Below, one piece after another: positions 37,347 through 46,593 of a stretch of DNA of 64,000 nt. Within the stretch, counting starts at the first letter, position 1. Each line of letters begins with the position of its first letter. Source of the DNA: Halocatena marina (GTDB lineage Archaea; Halobacteriota; Halobacteria; Halobacteriales; Haloarculaceae); contig NZ_CP109785.1 of the NCBI RefSeq assembly GCF_025913575.1, forward strand, positions 3,844,001-3,908,000, given 5' to 3'. The translations under genes and the position numbers were made by a program. Below the pieces are notes generated by a model. That model saw nothing but the letters and a program-made list of their open reading frames with translations, was not told the origin of the DNA and made no database searches.

Positions 37347-38726
37347 ATGCAGACGCTTACTGCCGTCTCGCCGCTCGACGGCCGCTATCAGTCCGACACA
37401 GAGCCGTTGTCACCCTACGTGAGTGAGGCGGGTCTCATGCGAGCGCGCGTTCGTGTCGAGATCGAGTATCTCATTGCCCTTTCCGACCTTGATGCCACGC
37501 CGCTCACGATCGACGCTAGTGATCGTGATGCGCTGCGAGAGTTGTACGGTGCGTTTGACGAGGAGAGTGCGGCACTGATCAAACAGATCGAGACGGAGGG
37601 ATACGGGGAGTTTTCCGCAACGAACCACGACGTAAAGGCCGTTGAGTATTTCATTCGGGAGTCGTTTCCCGAGTACGGGCCGTGGATCCACTTCGGTCTC
37701 ACGAGCGAAGACGTGAACAATCTCGCATACCGGGTGCTCATCCCGGACGCTGTCGAGGAGGTACTCCTTCCGGATCTTATCGCCGTCCGGGACAATCTCG
37801 CCGAACAGGCCGACGAGTACCGTGATCTCCCGATGCTTGCGCGAACGCACGGTCAACCCGCAACGCCGACAACGTTTGGGAAGGAACTGGCCGTCTACGC
37901 CGCCCGACTCGACCGAGCCATCGATGGGATTCGGGCGGTTGATCTCTCGGGCAAACTGTCTGGTGCGAGCGGAACGTACGCCGCCCACCACGCTGCCTAT
38001 CCGGACGTGGACTGGCAAGCGTTCTCGCGTGCGTTCGTCGAGTCGCTGGGACTCAGCCATACACCGCTTGCGACGCAGGTGAACCCTTGTGACGATCTTG
38101 CGGCGTTATTCGATGCCTTCCAACGAGCCAACGCAATCCTCCTCGATCTCGATCGTGATATGTGGTTGTACATCAGCGACCGCTATCTCGGACAAGAACG
38201 CACGGAAGGCGAAACTGGGTCATCGACGATGCCCCACAAGGTTAATCCGATCGACTTCGAGAACAGCGAGGGGAACCTCTCGAAAGCTAACTCCGATCTC
38301 TCGTTTCTCGCTGGATACATCACAAACTCACGGCTCCAGCGCGATCTCTCCGATTCGACCGTCAAACGAAATATCGGAACGGCGCTCGCACATTGTCATA
38401 TAGGATATGTGAAACTTCAGGCCGGACTCGGGAAAATCGTCCCGAACGAGAAAGTGATGGGTGAGGAACTGGAATCGACCCCCGAGATTATCGGTGAGGC
38501 GGTCCAGACGATTCTCCGACGGGAAGGACACGAGGATGCGTACGAGCGAATCAAAGATCTCACCCGAGGGCAACGGGTTACGATCGATGATTTCCGCGCG
38601 TTGTTCGACGATCTCGACGTGAGCGAAGCGGTCCGTCGGGAACTACACGCTCTCACGCCTATCGGCTACACTGGTCGCGCGAGCGATCTCGTGGAACAAA
38701 TCGAAGACAGCGAACCACAGCAGTAG
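37347..38726 (+). CDS. purB: Adenylosuccinate lyase
   Basis: A 459-residue fumarase/aspartase-superfamily enzyme acting twice in purine synthesis (SAICAR and adenylosuccinate cleavage). Signature GSSTMPHKVNPIDFEN is intact, and the catalytic histidine region reads MLARTHGQPATPTTFGKE. The start MQTLTAVSPLDGRYQ at 37347 matches the family; a GTG/ATG seven codons earlier is less likely. It is divergent from purNH, about 200 bp away, allowing shared purine control. Confidence 0.95.
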   Translation: MQTLTAVSPLDGRYQSDTEPLSPYVSEAGLMRARVRVEIEYLIALSDLDATPLTIDASDRDALRELYGAFDEESAALIKQIETEGYGEFSATNHDVKAVEYFIRESFPEYGPWIHFGLTSEDVNNLAYRVLIPDAVEEVLLPDLIAVRDNLAEQADEYRDLPMLARTHGQPATPTTFGKELAVYAARLDRAIDGIRAVDLSGKLSGASGTYAAHHAAYPDVDWQAFSRAFVESLGLSHTPLATQVNPCDDLAALFDAFQRANAILLDLDRDMWLYISDRYLGQERTEGETGSSTMPHKVNPIDFENSEGNLSKANSDLSFLAGYITNSRLQRDLSDSTVKRNIGTALAHCHIGYVKLQAGLGKIVPNEKVMGEELESTPEIIGEAVQTILRREGHEDAYERIKDLTRGQRVTIDDFRALFDDLDVSEAVRRELHALTPIGYTGRASDLVEQIEDSEPQQ

Positions 38727-38803
38727 CTGACGACCGGGATGCCTGCCGACTCCTTCACCACCATCATTGTAAATATCAGGAGCGAGTATCTAGAACTGAA
38801 ATC

Positions 38804-39142
38804 ATGATCCTCAACGCCATCATTGGTGCGGTCGTGACCGTTCTCTCATCGTTCGCCATCGGCCCGCTCGCTCCAATTCTCGGCGGGAGTGTCGCTGGGT
38901 ATCTTCAGCGGCGGGAGGGTCTCTCGGTCGGTGCACTCTCTGGCGTCATCGCATCGCTCCCGCTCGTGCTGTTGGTCCTCTTTGCTGGCGCGTTCTTTCT
39001 CTTTGTTCCCGATCAGATGTTGGCCGGAGTGGGTCTCTTCGTCGTAGGCGCTGTCTTCGTGGTTACACTCCTCCTCAGCGCACTACTCGGCGCGCTGGGT
39101 GGCTACCTCGGAGTGTACGTCAGATCGGAGATAACACACTAA
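38804..39142 (+). CDS. Small polytopic membrane protein (DUF5518-like)
   Basis: A 112-residue Gly/Leu/Val-rich protein with about four transmembrane helices, each starting at a Gly- or Pro-containing turn (LGGSVAGYL, FLFVPDQML, LLGALGGYLG). It resembles the haloarchaeal DUF5518 family; the assignment is from memory. Its stop codon nearly touches the displaced dapE tail repeat at 39145. The function is unknown. Confidence 0.7.
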   Translation: MILNAIIGAVVTVLSSFAIGPLAPILGGSVAGYLQRREGLSVGALSGVIASLPLVLLVLFAGAFFLFVPDQMLAGVGLFVVGAVFVVTLLLSALLGALGGYLGVYVRSEITH

Positions 39143-39144
39143 TC

Positions 39145-39182
39145 GAGCAGCGCACAGAGCGTTGCGTGGACGATTTCGATCG
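39145..39182. repeat. Left copy of a 38-bp direct repeat: relic of the dapE 3' end
   Basis: It matches 40269-40306 at 36 of 38 positions. Read on the minus strand it encodes IEIVHATLCALLD and a TAG stop, the same frame as the end of DapE. It therefore looks like the original dapE tail, now cut off from its gene by the TumE/TumA segment. Confidence 0.8.
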
Positions 39183-39335
39183 TGTCTACTCGTTAAGACG
39201 ACTGGCTAAACGGCTGTATTTATGGTTTCACTGAATAAACGACAATTTGTGCGGCGCTCGATATCCAATTACTTTGGGCTTCATCTGCAAGAAGCGAACC
39301 GTATAGGCGGGCGTGTAGAGCAGGGAGATGATTTC

Positions 39336-39761
39336 TCACGGAGCAGCAGTAGCTTCATTCGATGTTGTATCGAACGGGACTCGCATGATGAGTTCGTCGA
39401 ACCAGACGACTGGTCGCTTTGCTTTGCCTTCCTCGATAAAGTAGATCACACCCATGTTTGCGAGCCGTGTTAACTGCTCATGAACATTTTTCACGTCCCG
39501 GTCAACCGCACGGGCAGCCTCGTTAATGCTCGTCGGCTTCTCTCGTCTGACAGTTTCGATGAGATTGAGTGTTGTTGGCGTGAACGTTTTCAAGAGATCG
39601 TCATAACTCGTGAATGACAGCGTCGGTGGTTCGTCTACACGCTCGCCTCCTTCCATCATATCAATGGCGTCTGTAACATCATCGCGGAACTGATTGGACG
39701 ACTTCACAGTTACAACGAGCGTTGATGCGGCGTCCAGATAGTCGCGTTCTTTTGGATGCAT
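39336..39761 (-). CDS. tumA: TumA-type antitoxin, HVO_A0114-family DNA-binding protein
   Basis: A 141-residue protein with a winged-helix segment at about residues 75-115 (SINEAARAVDRDVKNVHEQLTR, written here in part as NEAARAVDRDV). Proteins of this type are annotated as the antitoxin and repressor partner of TumE. A clear Shine-Dalgarno GAGGTGA lies 6-8 bases before the ATG at 39761, as expected for the second gene of an operon. It starts 34 bases after the toxin gene stops. Confidence 0.8.
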   Translation of the reverse strand: MHPKERDYLDAASTLVVTVKSSNQFRDDVTDAIDMMEGGERVDEPPTLSFTSYDDLLKTFTPTTLNLIETVRREKPTSINEAARAVDRDVKNVHEQLTRLANMGVIYFIEEGKAKRPVVWFDELIMRVPFDTTSNEATAAP

Positions 39762-39795
39762 TTGGTGTCACCTCTGTATGGATGGTCTATACGGA

Positions 39796-40134
39796 TTACG
39801 GGACCTCGAATTCGTCGTTTGGCACTTCAGTCCAGAATCGATTCCACAACTCGACCATGCCTGGAAACTCGATAATCTCTGGTTCGGGGTCGGGAGCAAC
39901 ATGCAGCTCGTGCCCCTTCGTGTCCTCGTGTGAGTTGTCGTATCGTCGTATCGTGCCATCATCGAGTGTTTCTTCGGTTGGTTCAAGCACGCCGTAGTGA
40001 AGTTTGTATGCCCAGCCAGACGCATACGTTTCGTCTGTCGTCCGCATGCAGAACACACGGACGACTGTATCATCGGGATAGCGTTGTTGTCCTCTGTAAC
40101 CATCAAGTTCGTCTTCCGTAACCGCTGGAACCAT
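39796..40134 (-). CDS. tumE: TumE-type toxin
   Basis: A 112-residue protein of the TumE toxin family. Characteristic parts are VVRVFCM, the YKLHYGVLEP strand, IRRYDNSHEDTKGHELH and IEFPGMVELWNRFW. Toxin comes before antitoxin in this operon. The ATG at 40134 has only a short leader and follows an operator-like inverted repeat. The target and mechanism of TumE are not well settled. The pair lies within an insertion flanked by copies of the dapE 3' end. Confidence 0.8.
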   Translation of the reverse strand: MVPAVTEDELDGYRGQQRYPDDTVVRVFCMRTTDETYASGWAYKLHYGVLEPTEETLDDGTIRRYDNSHEDTKGHELHVAPDPEPEIIEFPGMVELWNRFWTEVPNDEFEVP

Positions 40135-40140
40135 CCTTAT

Positions 40141-40162
40141 CTATTGGTTCTCACGCCAATAG
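40141..40162 (-). promoter_or_regulatory. Operator-like inverted repeat before tumE
   Basis: CTATTGG-ttctcacg-CCAATAG is a perfect 7-bp inverted repeat ending 7 bases before the tumE ATG. A second weaker copy, CATTG/CAATG with a 10-base spacer, follows at about 40175-40194. TumA is the obvious candidate binder. Confidence 0.5.
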
Positions 40163-40262
40163 CATAGTGCTTTCCATTGGTGTTGAGAACAATGATTCTC
40201 GCGCCAGTTCAGCATACTTAGTAGCAGTATTGGAGTATGAAAATGGATTTCTGGCTACGAGG

Positions 40263-41321
40263 TTAGCAGAGCAGCGCACAGAGCGTTCCGTGGACGATTT
40301 CGCTCGCACGCTCGATCTCAGAGCGTCGGACGTACTCTCTGTCGGCGTGTGCCACTGCGCCCGTTTCGTCTGCGAGGACGCCGGGACCAAATACGACCGT
40401 CGGCGCTGGAGCGAAATACGACGCCTCAGTCGCCGCTGTGAACGGTCGCACGTCTCCTCCACCGGCTGCACACATTTCCCGGACGAGATCGCTGTCGTCG
40501 TCTGTCGCAAACGCCTCTAAAAACGGTGTTTCGCGGTCAGTCAGCGAGAATTCACACGCTGTGTCTGCGTGTTCTTCGAGATGTTCGTTCAGCGCGCGCT
40601 CGAATCCGTCTGACGTTTCGGGTGGAACGCTCCGACGATCGAGGGTGATGGTACAGTCATCCGGAATCTGGTTCACGGCGGATCCGCCACGAATAACGGT
40701 CGGTGTGAGGGTCGGCGTACCGAGTGCGGGATGCTCATCAGATCCATTCTCGTCGAACGTGCGGAGGGAAGCGAGCACGCTCTCAGCGCCAGCGACCGCG
40801 TTTACCCCCACTTTTGGTTCGGCCGCGTGAGCGTTCGAGCCATGAATCGTTATTGTTCCCTCGAATCGTCCTTTGGCGGCGGTACACACGTCGAGACCAG
40901 TCGGCTCACCGACGATGTATCGATCACCATCCACGTCGAGTGCCGCTGCCCCCGCTGACGTCGTCTCCTCGTCGGGAGTGATGGCGATCGTGAGCCGTCC
41001 ACGAGATGGATCGCAAGCAAAGAACGCAGCGAGGAGTGCAGCGAGCGGCCCCTTCGCATCACACGCACCACGACCGTAGACGATGTCGTCCTCTCGCTGG
41101 ACGGGAACGTGGGGTGGAACAGTGTCGATATGTGTGTTTAAAACGACGTGTGGGCCGCTCTTCGAGCCGTATTTCGTCGCAAGCGTGTTGCCCGCTTCGA
41201 CCGTCGGCTCCGGGCCGTGGTCACGAATCGTCTCAACGAGTAGTTCACGCATCGCTTGCACAGACTCGTGCGACGGCGTTCGTACTGCCTGCTCATGAAA
41301 TGCGAGAGAGTCGAACGCCAT
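40263..41321 (-). CDS. dapE: Succinyl-diaminopimelate desuccinylase (M20)
   Basis: A 352-residue metal-dependent amidohydrolase removing succinate from N-succinyl-LL-DAP in lysine synthesis. Metal-site motifs: NTHIDTVP, GRGACDAKGP and PDEETTSAG. It is the last gene of the dap operon and overlaps the dapF stop by one base. Its own last residues (ALLC and a TAA stop) differ from the relic tail at 39145 (ALLD and TAG), showing that insertion of the TumE/TumA segment replaced the gene's 3' end without destroying the frame. Confidence 0.9.
   Translation of the reverse strand: MAFDSLAFHEQAVRTPSHESVQAMRELLVETIRDHGPEPTVEAGNTLATKYGSKSGPHVVLNTHIDTVPPHVPVQREDDIVYGRGACDAKGPLAALLAAFFACDPSRGRLTIAITPDEETTSAGAAALDVDGDRYIVGEPTGLDVCTAAKGRFEGTITIHGSNAHAAEPKVGVNAVAGAESVLASLRTFDENGSDEHPALGTPTLTPTVIRGGSAVNQIPDDCTITLDRRSVPPETSDGFERALNEHLEEHADTACEFSLTDRETPFLEAFATDDDSDLVREMCAAGGGDVRPFTAATEASYFAPAPTVVFGPGVLADETGAVAHADREYVRRSEIERASEIVHGTLCALLC
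40269..40306. repeat. Right copy of the 38-bp direct repeat at the dapE 3' end
   Basis: This is the in-gene copy, encoding the C-terminal SEIVHGTLCALL of DapE. It pairs with 39145-39182 (two mismatches). Together the copies bracket 1,086 bp containing tumE and tumA. Confidence 0.8.
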
Positions 41322-42214
41322 CAGCTAATACGACGGGGATCGGCCACCGAAAGGTCTGTCGAGCACTCGCGCACAACGGGGCCCGAGAGTGTCGCAACCC
41401 CAGCAGAAAGCGACACTTCGAGGTCGCCACCGGGCGGACAAACAGTGATCGGCCCCTCGTCCGGAAGGAATCCCTGTCTGTCCGCCACAGCGGCGATCGC
41501 TACTGCCCCCGTGCCACAGGAGTCAGTCTCACCTTCGACACCGCGCTCGAACGTTCGTTGATCGAAGACGGCGACGGCGTCGGAATCCGAATCGAGGGGT
41601 GTAGTGTCTCTGTCGGATCGCGCTGACGCGAGCGTTACGTTCGCTCCGGATGGAAACACCGAAGCGTTGCGAACTAGCGGACCGACTCGCTCGAGATCCA
41701 CGCTATTTACGTCGTCAACGAACGCGACGGCGTGCGGGACGCCCGTATTGACAGCTGTAACAGTGAGTCCCTCGACATCTTCCTCAACGAGTGGTGATTC
41801 GCGTGCCAACGGTACCTTATCGGGTAAGAATGTGGTGTGGCCCATCTCGACACGAACAGTCTCGTCCTCGATGATCGCTCGGCGAGTTCCGGCCTGTGTA
41901 TCAACCATCAGTTCGTCCGCATCGGTCTTTCGAGCCGCCCACGCGGCCGCACAGCGCGCACCATTGCCACACATTTCTGCCACACTCCCGTCCGGTTGCA
42001 CGAGTGTCATAACGACCCGTGGAGGAGAATACTGGTCTTCTAGTGCGAGAAACAACACGCCGTCCGCGCCGTTGGATTCGGTGTCAGGATGGTTGATACC
42101 CGTCTCGCGGTCGCAATGCTCGATGGCGAATGCCCGTCGGTCAGGGACGGGGATTGCGGCATCGACGACAATGAAGTCGTTTCCGGTTCCATGGTACTTC
42201 GATACAGAGATCAT
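41321..42214 (-). CDS. dapF: Diaminopimelate epimerase
   Basis: A 297-residue enzyme converting LL- to meso-diaminopimelate. The two catalytic cysteines are in MCGNGARC and DSCGTGA, and the opening SKYHGTGNDFIVVDA is typical. The start at 42214 follows the lysA stop by 17 bases, and the stop overlaps dapE's ATG. Part of the lysine operon; the organism has no peptidoglycan, so meso-DAP serves only as the lysine precursor. Confidence 0.95.
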   Translation of the reverse strand: MISVSKYHGTGNDFIVVDAAIPVPDRRAFAIEHCDRETGINHPDTESNGADGVLFLALEDQYSPPRVVMTLVQPDGSVAEMCGNGARCAAAWAARKTDADELMVDTQAGTRRAIIEDETVRVEMGHTTFLPDKVPLARESPLVEEDVEGLTVTAVNTGVPHAVAFVDDVNSVDLERVGPLVRNASVFPSGANVTLASARSDRDTTPLDSDSDAVAVFDQRTFERGVEGETDSCGTGAVAIAAVADRQGFLPDEGPITVCPPGGDLEVSLSAGVATLSGPVVRECSTDLSVADPRRIS

Positions 42215-42231
42215 GATTCTATAGCTATCTG

Positions 42232-43470
42232 TTAGTTATTTTGTTCTAATCTGGTAAGGTCAGAGAGCGTCTCCCGTCGTGAGACGGTCTCGCCACTGAC
42301 GGTGACGACCGCTGGTCGCGGTCGAGAGTTGTACTGGCTACTCATTTCGTAGCCGTACGCGCCCGCGTTTCCGACCGCAAGTTGGTCACCGCGCACCGGT
42401 GCGGGAAGAGACCGATCACGAGCGAACACATCGGAGGTCTCACAGATGGGACCGACAATGCGACAGCTCATCGCTTCTCGTCCGTCTCGATCGGGGGTAA
42501 GGGTGCGAATCTCGTGGTGAGCGTCGTACAGCGCAGGACGGAGCAGCGTCGTCATTCCCGCATCGACGCCGACGACTGTCGTCTCTGCTGTCGGTTTCAC
42601 GGTCGTAACGGTCGTTACGAGGACGCCTGCGTCCGCAACGAGATATCGACCCGGCTCGATCGCTAGCTGTGCATCACAGTCGCCATACGCTTTGCGCGTC
42701 GCAGCAGCCACGCTGTCGAGAGCAAGCGGCGGTTCGTCGGGATGGTATGGGACCCCGAATCCGCCCCCGACAGCGATGAAATCGAGCGCTCCAATCTCTC
42801 GACCGAGCACACCCATCCGTCGAACGAGTTCGCGGTGTGAGGCGAGGTCGTCGCCCGAAATACCGCTGCCAGCGTGTGCGTGAATGCCGACGAGATCGAC
42901 GCCGGTCGCCTCTTTGCGAATCGATGTGCATACGTCAGCCGCTCGGTCGTACGGAACGCCGAACTGCGGTGCATCGCCGGTCGTGACCTTCGCGTGGTGG
43001 CCAGCTCCGACGCCGGGATTGACACGTACGCAGAGTCGCCCCGAGTAGCCACGTTCGAGAACACGGTCGAGCGTGTCGGTCGCACCAATCGTGAGTACGA
43101 AATCGTCTGTCTGCGAGCGTGAGATGACGTACTCGAGGTCTCGATCAGGAGGATTGACGGCCGTATAGCGGATTCGCTCTGCTGGGAACCCCGCCGCAAG
43201 CGCTCGCTGAACCTCGCCTGCTGATGCACACTCCGCGCCGAGACCCGACGTCTCGATCGCTTCGAGTACGGTTCGCGTTGTGTTCGCCTTGAGCGCGTAG
43301 CTCACGTCTGCGTTAGGGAAGGCATCGCGCAACCGAGCTGCGTTCTCGCGGACGCGGTCGGGATCGAGCACGTACAACGGTGTCCCGTGTTTTCGAGCGA
43401 GACCTCGCAACTGCTGTCCGTCCCATTCGGCCAGCCGTCGCACTCGGTTCGCCTTTGCCTTCGAGCTCAT
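42232..43470 (-). CDS. lysA: Diaminopimelate decarboxylase
   Basis: A 412-residue PLP enzyme giving lysine from meso-DAP. The PLP lysine is in VSYALKANT, and the glycine-rich phosphate-binding turn is in AVGGGFGVPY. The substrate-side motif ICETSDVFARD contains the active-site cysteine. Its ATG overlaps the dapD stop in an ATGA, so translation is probably coupled. It is the third-from-last gene of the operon, placed between dapD and dapF. Confidence 0.95.
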   Translation of the reverse strand: MSSKAKANRVRRLAEWDGQQLRGLARKHGTPLYVLDPDRVRENAARLRDAFPNADVSYALKANTTRTVLEAIETSGLGAECASAGEVQRALAAGFPAERIRYTAVNPPDRDLEYVISRSQTDDFVLTIGATDTLDRVLERGYSGRLCVRVNPGVGAGHHAKVTTGDAPQFGVPYDRAADVCTSIRKEATGVDLVGIHAHAGSGISGDDLASHRELVRRMGVLGREIGALDFIAVGGGFGVPYHPDEPPLALDSVAAATRKAYGDCDAQLAIEPGRYLVADAGVLVTTVTTVKPTAETTVVGVDAGMTTLLRPALYDAHHEIRTLTPDRDGREAMSCRIVGPICETSDVFARDRSLPAPVRGDQLAVGNAGAYGYEMSSQYNSRPRPAVVTVSGETVSRRETLSDLTRLEQNN

Positions 43471-44300
43471 TCTCGGAGGGCTGCCTCCCGTTCTGTTCCT
43501 TCGAGTGTCGTCGCCTCGATATCTGTCGCAACGACCGCTGGCTTGTACGCTCCGCCGTCGAACAGTTCGTGCTCGCCAACACTCGATTCGACAAAGCGCG
43601 TGAACACCCGGCGCTCGGGCGGGAGAGACCCGTAGATGATCTGTTCGTCGACGAGGTCATAGACCGGGATGCGCGGTGTGAGCAGCGTGTTTTCGCCGAC
43701 GATACAGCCATCTCCAACGACGAAACCTGATGTGATGCGACAGCCCGCACCGATCGACACGTCGTCTTCGATGACGACAGGTGCACTCTCAACTGGTTCG
43801 AGAACACCACCGATGAGCGTGTTCGCACCGAGCTTGACGTTCGCACCGATCTGCGCGCACGAGCCGACAGTGTCACAGGAGTCGACGAGCGTCCCATCAC
43901 CAACGTGTGCTCCGATGTTGACGAACGCCGGACTCATCAGGATGGCGTCGCCTCCGACGTACGCTCCGCGTCGAATCACCGTTCCGTCTGGCGTGTTTCG
44001 TGTTCCGCGTTCCGGAAGATCGTCCGTCTCACGGAGCGAGAGCACATCGTGATACTCGACGTTTCCGTAGGAGTGCGTCTGGATGTCACGTAATCCGAAG
44101 TTGAGTAGAATACCACGTTTGACCCATTCGTTCGCGTGCCATTCTCCATCACGTTTTTCGGCGGCGCGTATCTCGCCCGCTTCCAACGCATCGAGAAACG
44201 CCTCGAGCGTTGCATACGCCTCTGTCTCCGCATCGCTCGCGGTCAACCCGTCCTCGTACTGGTGCCACAACTCCGTGATTTCTGCTTGTAGGTTTGTCAT
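43467..44300 (-). CDS. dapD: Tetrahydrodipicolinate N-succinyltransferase
   Basis: A 277-residue acyltransferase with a hexapeptide left-handed beta-helix in its second half (for example GDGTLVDSCDTVGSCAQIG and GANTLIGGVLEP). It puts the operon on the succinylase branch of lysine synthesis, consistent with dapE. ATGA overlaps exist at both ends (with dapB and lysA). No dapC-type aminotransferase is in this run, so the transamination step must be encoded elsewhere. Confidence 0.93.
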   Translation of the reverse strand: MTNLQAEITELWHQYEDGLTASDAETEAYATLEAFLDALEAGEIRAAEKRDGEWHANEWVKRGILLNFGLRDIQTHSYGNVEYHDVLSLRETDDLPERGTRNTPDGTVIRRGAYVGGDAILMSPAFVNIGAHVGDGTLVDSCDTVGSCAQIGANVKLGANTLIGGVLEPVESAPVVIEDDVSIGAGCRITSGFVVGDGCIVGENTLLTPRIPVYDLVDEQIIYGSLPPERRVFTRFVESSVGEHELFDGGAYKPAVVATDIEATTLEGTEREAALRE

Positions 44301-45058
44301 GCAAGTACCTCTCTGAACTCGTACCGGCCCGCTTTTTGTTTACTCACCCACTCGGCAGCATCGAGTGCCCCCGCTGCGAACACATGTCGGCTTTCGGCCC
44401 GGTGGGTTAGTGTGAGGACTTCGTCGTTTCCAGCGAAGAGAAGCTCGTGCTCGCCGCGAACGTTGCCCGCTCTGCGGACGTGAACGCCGATCTCGTCCTC
44501 GTTCCGTGGTTGGATTCCTTCTCGACCGTGGACGCGCTCTTCGTCGAATATTTCGAGGAGCGACTTTGCCGTCCCGCTCGGAGCGTCGCGCTTGCCGTTA
44601 TGGTGTGTCTCGGTGAGTTCCACGTCGTACTGCGGAAGTGACGCAGCGGTCTCGCGGACAAGCGCGAGCAGGGTCTGGATGCCTCGCGCGAAGTTCGCTG
44701 CTTTCAGCACGGGGATCCGGTCACTCGTCCGGTCAATCGTCTCAAGCTCTGCTGCTTCGAAGCCAGTGGTTCCGACGACGGCCGGTGTCCCAGTTTCGAC
44801 ACACGCGTCGAGGAATTCGATGCTCGCCTCCGGAACGGTAAAATCGACGAGCGCGTCCGGTCTGTACTCGGATAGCAGCGACTGGAGGTCGTCGGGATGA
44901 TACGCGTCCGTACCACTAGTAGCACGACGTTTTGAATCAGCGTTCGTGCTCTCAGTTCGTGAGACGGCGATCGCATCCATTCCACGTTCGCGTGCGCCAT
45001 CAAGCACCTCGCTGCCCATTCGTCCCGATGCACCCGTCACCACGATGGTCATACTCAT
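44297..45058 (-). CDS. dapB: Dihydrodipicolinate reductase
   Basis: A 253-residue NAD(P)H enzyme. The Rossmann motif VVTGASGRMGSEV is at the N-terminus, and the catalytic ETHHNGKRDAPSGTAKS segment is complete. Its ATG at 45058 overlaps the dapA stop as ATGA; a second ATG two codons later is also possible. It catalyses the second committed step of lysine synthesis. Confidence 0.95.
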   Translation of the reverse strand: MSMTIVVTGASGRMGSEVLDGARERGMDAIAVSRTESTNADSKRRATSGTDAYHPDDLQSLLSEYRPDALVDFTVPEASIEFLDACVETGTPAVVGTTGFEAAELETIDRTSDRIPVLKAANFARGIQTLLALVRETAASLPQYDVELTETHHNGKRDAPSGTAKSLLEIFDEERVHGREGIQPRNEDEIGVHVRRAGNVRGEHELLFAGNDEVLTLTHRAESRHVFAAGALDAAEWVSKQKAGRYEFREVLA

Positions 45059-45966
45059 GGTTGGTGTTCAATTTCAGCCGAGCTCGATTCGAGAGCCGAA
45101 AGGACAGCCGTCAGCTGTTCGCGGTTTTCGGAACCGAGCGGTGACAACGGCGCTCGCAACCGCTCGGGAGCGTGTCCTCTGATGCCCATCGCTGCGATGA
45201 CCGGGATGGGATTCGTTTCGAGAAACAGCGCACGAAACAGCGGGCCGAGTTCGTGGTGGAAGTCGCGCGCACGATCATACTCGCCATCGAGTGCTGAGTG
45301 TACCATCCTCCGAACCCGTTCGGGTTCGACGTTCGCGGCAACGCTGATACAGCCTGTGGCACCGACAGCGAGCATCGGTACCGTGAGTGCATCGTCGCCC
45401 GAGAGGACGCCGAAGCGCTCTCCACGAGTTCGTTCGATAATTTCAGTAATGCGGCCAATATCACCGCTTGCGGCCTTGTAGCCGACGATGTTTTCGTGTT
45501 GGGCAAGCGAAACAGCCGTCTCGACTGCTACGTTTCTCCCGGTGCGTGAGGGCACGTTGTAAACAATTTGGGGGAGATCGACGCTATCCGCAATCGTCCG
45601 GTAGTGATCCTCCATTCCTGCCGGTTCTGGCTTGTTGTAATACGGCGAGATGAGTAGCAAGCCATCAGCACCCGCCTCCGCCGAGCGGGTTGCGAGATCG
45701 ACCGCCTCGTGCGTCGCGTTGCTTCCTGCTCCCGCGATGACCGGGATCTCTTTGACGGCATCGACAACAGTTTCGACGGTAGCAATATGCTCGTCGTGAG
45801 ACATGGTCGCGCTCTCGCCGGTCGTCCCGACGGGAACAAGACCGTCGACGCCAGCGGCTTCGAGCCGTCGGGCGTCTGCTGCGAGTCGGTCGTGGTCGAT
45901 GCTGCGATTCTCCGTGAACGGCGTCGTCATCGCTGGATAAACGCCGGTGAACGGTTCCTGTGTCAT
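45055..45966 (-). CDS. dapA: 4-Hydroxy-tetrahydrodipicolinate synthase
   Basis: A 303-residue (beta/alpha)8 aldolase condensing pyruvate and aspartate semialdehyde. The Schiff-base lysine lies in NIVGYKAASGD, the catalytic Tyr in QIVYNVPSRTG, and the phosphate/pyruvate-binding GTTGES is present. It is the first gene of the operon dapA-dapB-dapD-lysA-dapF-dapE. A TAAAAAA stretch about 105 bases upstream on the minus strand could be the promoter, leaving a leader of roughly 80 bases. Confidence 0.95.
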   Translation of the reverse strand: MTQEPFTGVYPAMTTPFTENRSIDHDRLAADARRLEAAGVDGLVPVGTTGESATMSHDEHIATVETVVDAVKEIPVIAGAGSNATHEAVDLATRSAEAGADGLLLISPYYNKPEPAGMEDHYRTIADSVDLPQIVYNVPSRTGRNVAVETAVSLAQHENIVGYKAASGDIGRITEIIERTRGERFGVLSGDDALTVPMLAVGATGCISVAANVEPERVRRMVHSALDGEYDRARDFHHELGPLFRALFLETNPIPVIAAMGIRGHAPERLRAPLSPLGSENREQLTAVLSALESSSAEIEHQP

Positions 45967-46593
45967 TTGTGTGAGTGGGTTCGTCTGATTGTCCAGTCAG
46001 TATCCGGTGCAAGAGAATTGAAAACAGCCCGCGACGGGGTGCCAACCCGCCATGGACCAACAGCTACGGGCGTTTTTTACGACGAACCCAGCCGTCACAC
46101 CCGAGGGCAATCGTGGATGTGACGTCTTGCATGTGTACACCCGTGTGCTGGCACAACTTAGCAATTACGCCCGGTACTAATCCTGCCCCAATCGGAGCAG
46201 ATCAGCATACGCAACGAGATTTTATGCGATGAACGGCGACAGCTTCGGGCAGAGTAAACGAGAGAGTAACTCGCTATTCTAAAACGTATTCCATCTGTGA
46301 TTACATCACGGTCTGTGGTGTTGGTTGTAATCTCTACGTGATGCATCTCTTCTATGCTGTGCCATCGCTCTTCTGTAGTGATCTCAAACTGATGGTTCAC
46401 CGCTTTCCGAAGCACCACTACTCACAGTTGCCTCTGAGTGCGGTCTGGCTCCATGCGGATGCGATCTCTATCTAACTCTGGTAGATCTCCAAGAATGACT
46501 TGATGGTCTCACTAGCTCAGATTGCCTTCCAAAGCGACGAAGAGAACATAAGTCAGTGCTGATAAGTATTGTCGTTCTGTATCTGTCGTTGAT
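45967..46593. other. Intergenic region upstream of the lysine operon
   Basis: A 627-bp divergent gap. The half next to dapA is GC-rich and includes the inverted repeat GTCACA/TGTGAC at about 46095-46124 (minus-strand leader region). An 86-codon frame at 46158-46418 on the minus strand has no confident family and looks like a relic. I see no tRNA or known riboswitch. Confidence 0.45.

Noticed and set aside
46158..46418. An 86-codon minus-strand frame upstream of the lysine operon
   Set aside because: It starts at GTG directly after a stop, has no family resemblance and ends in Arg/Ser-rich sequence. At most a relic.
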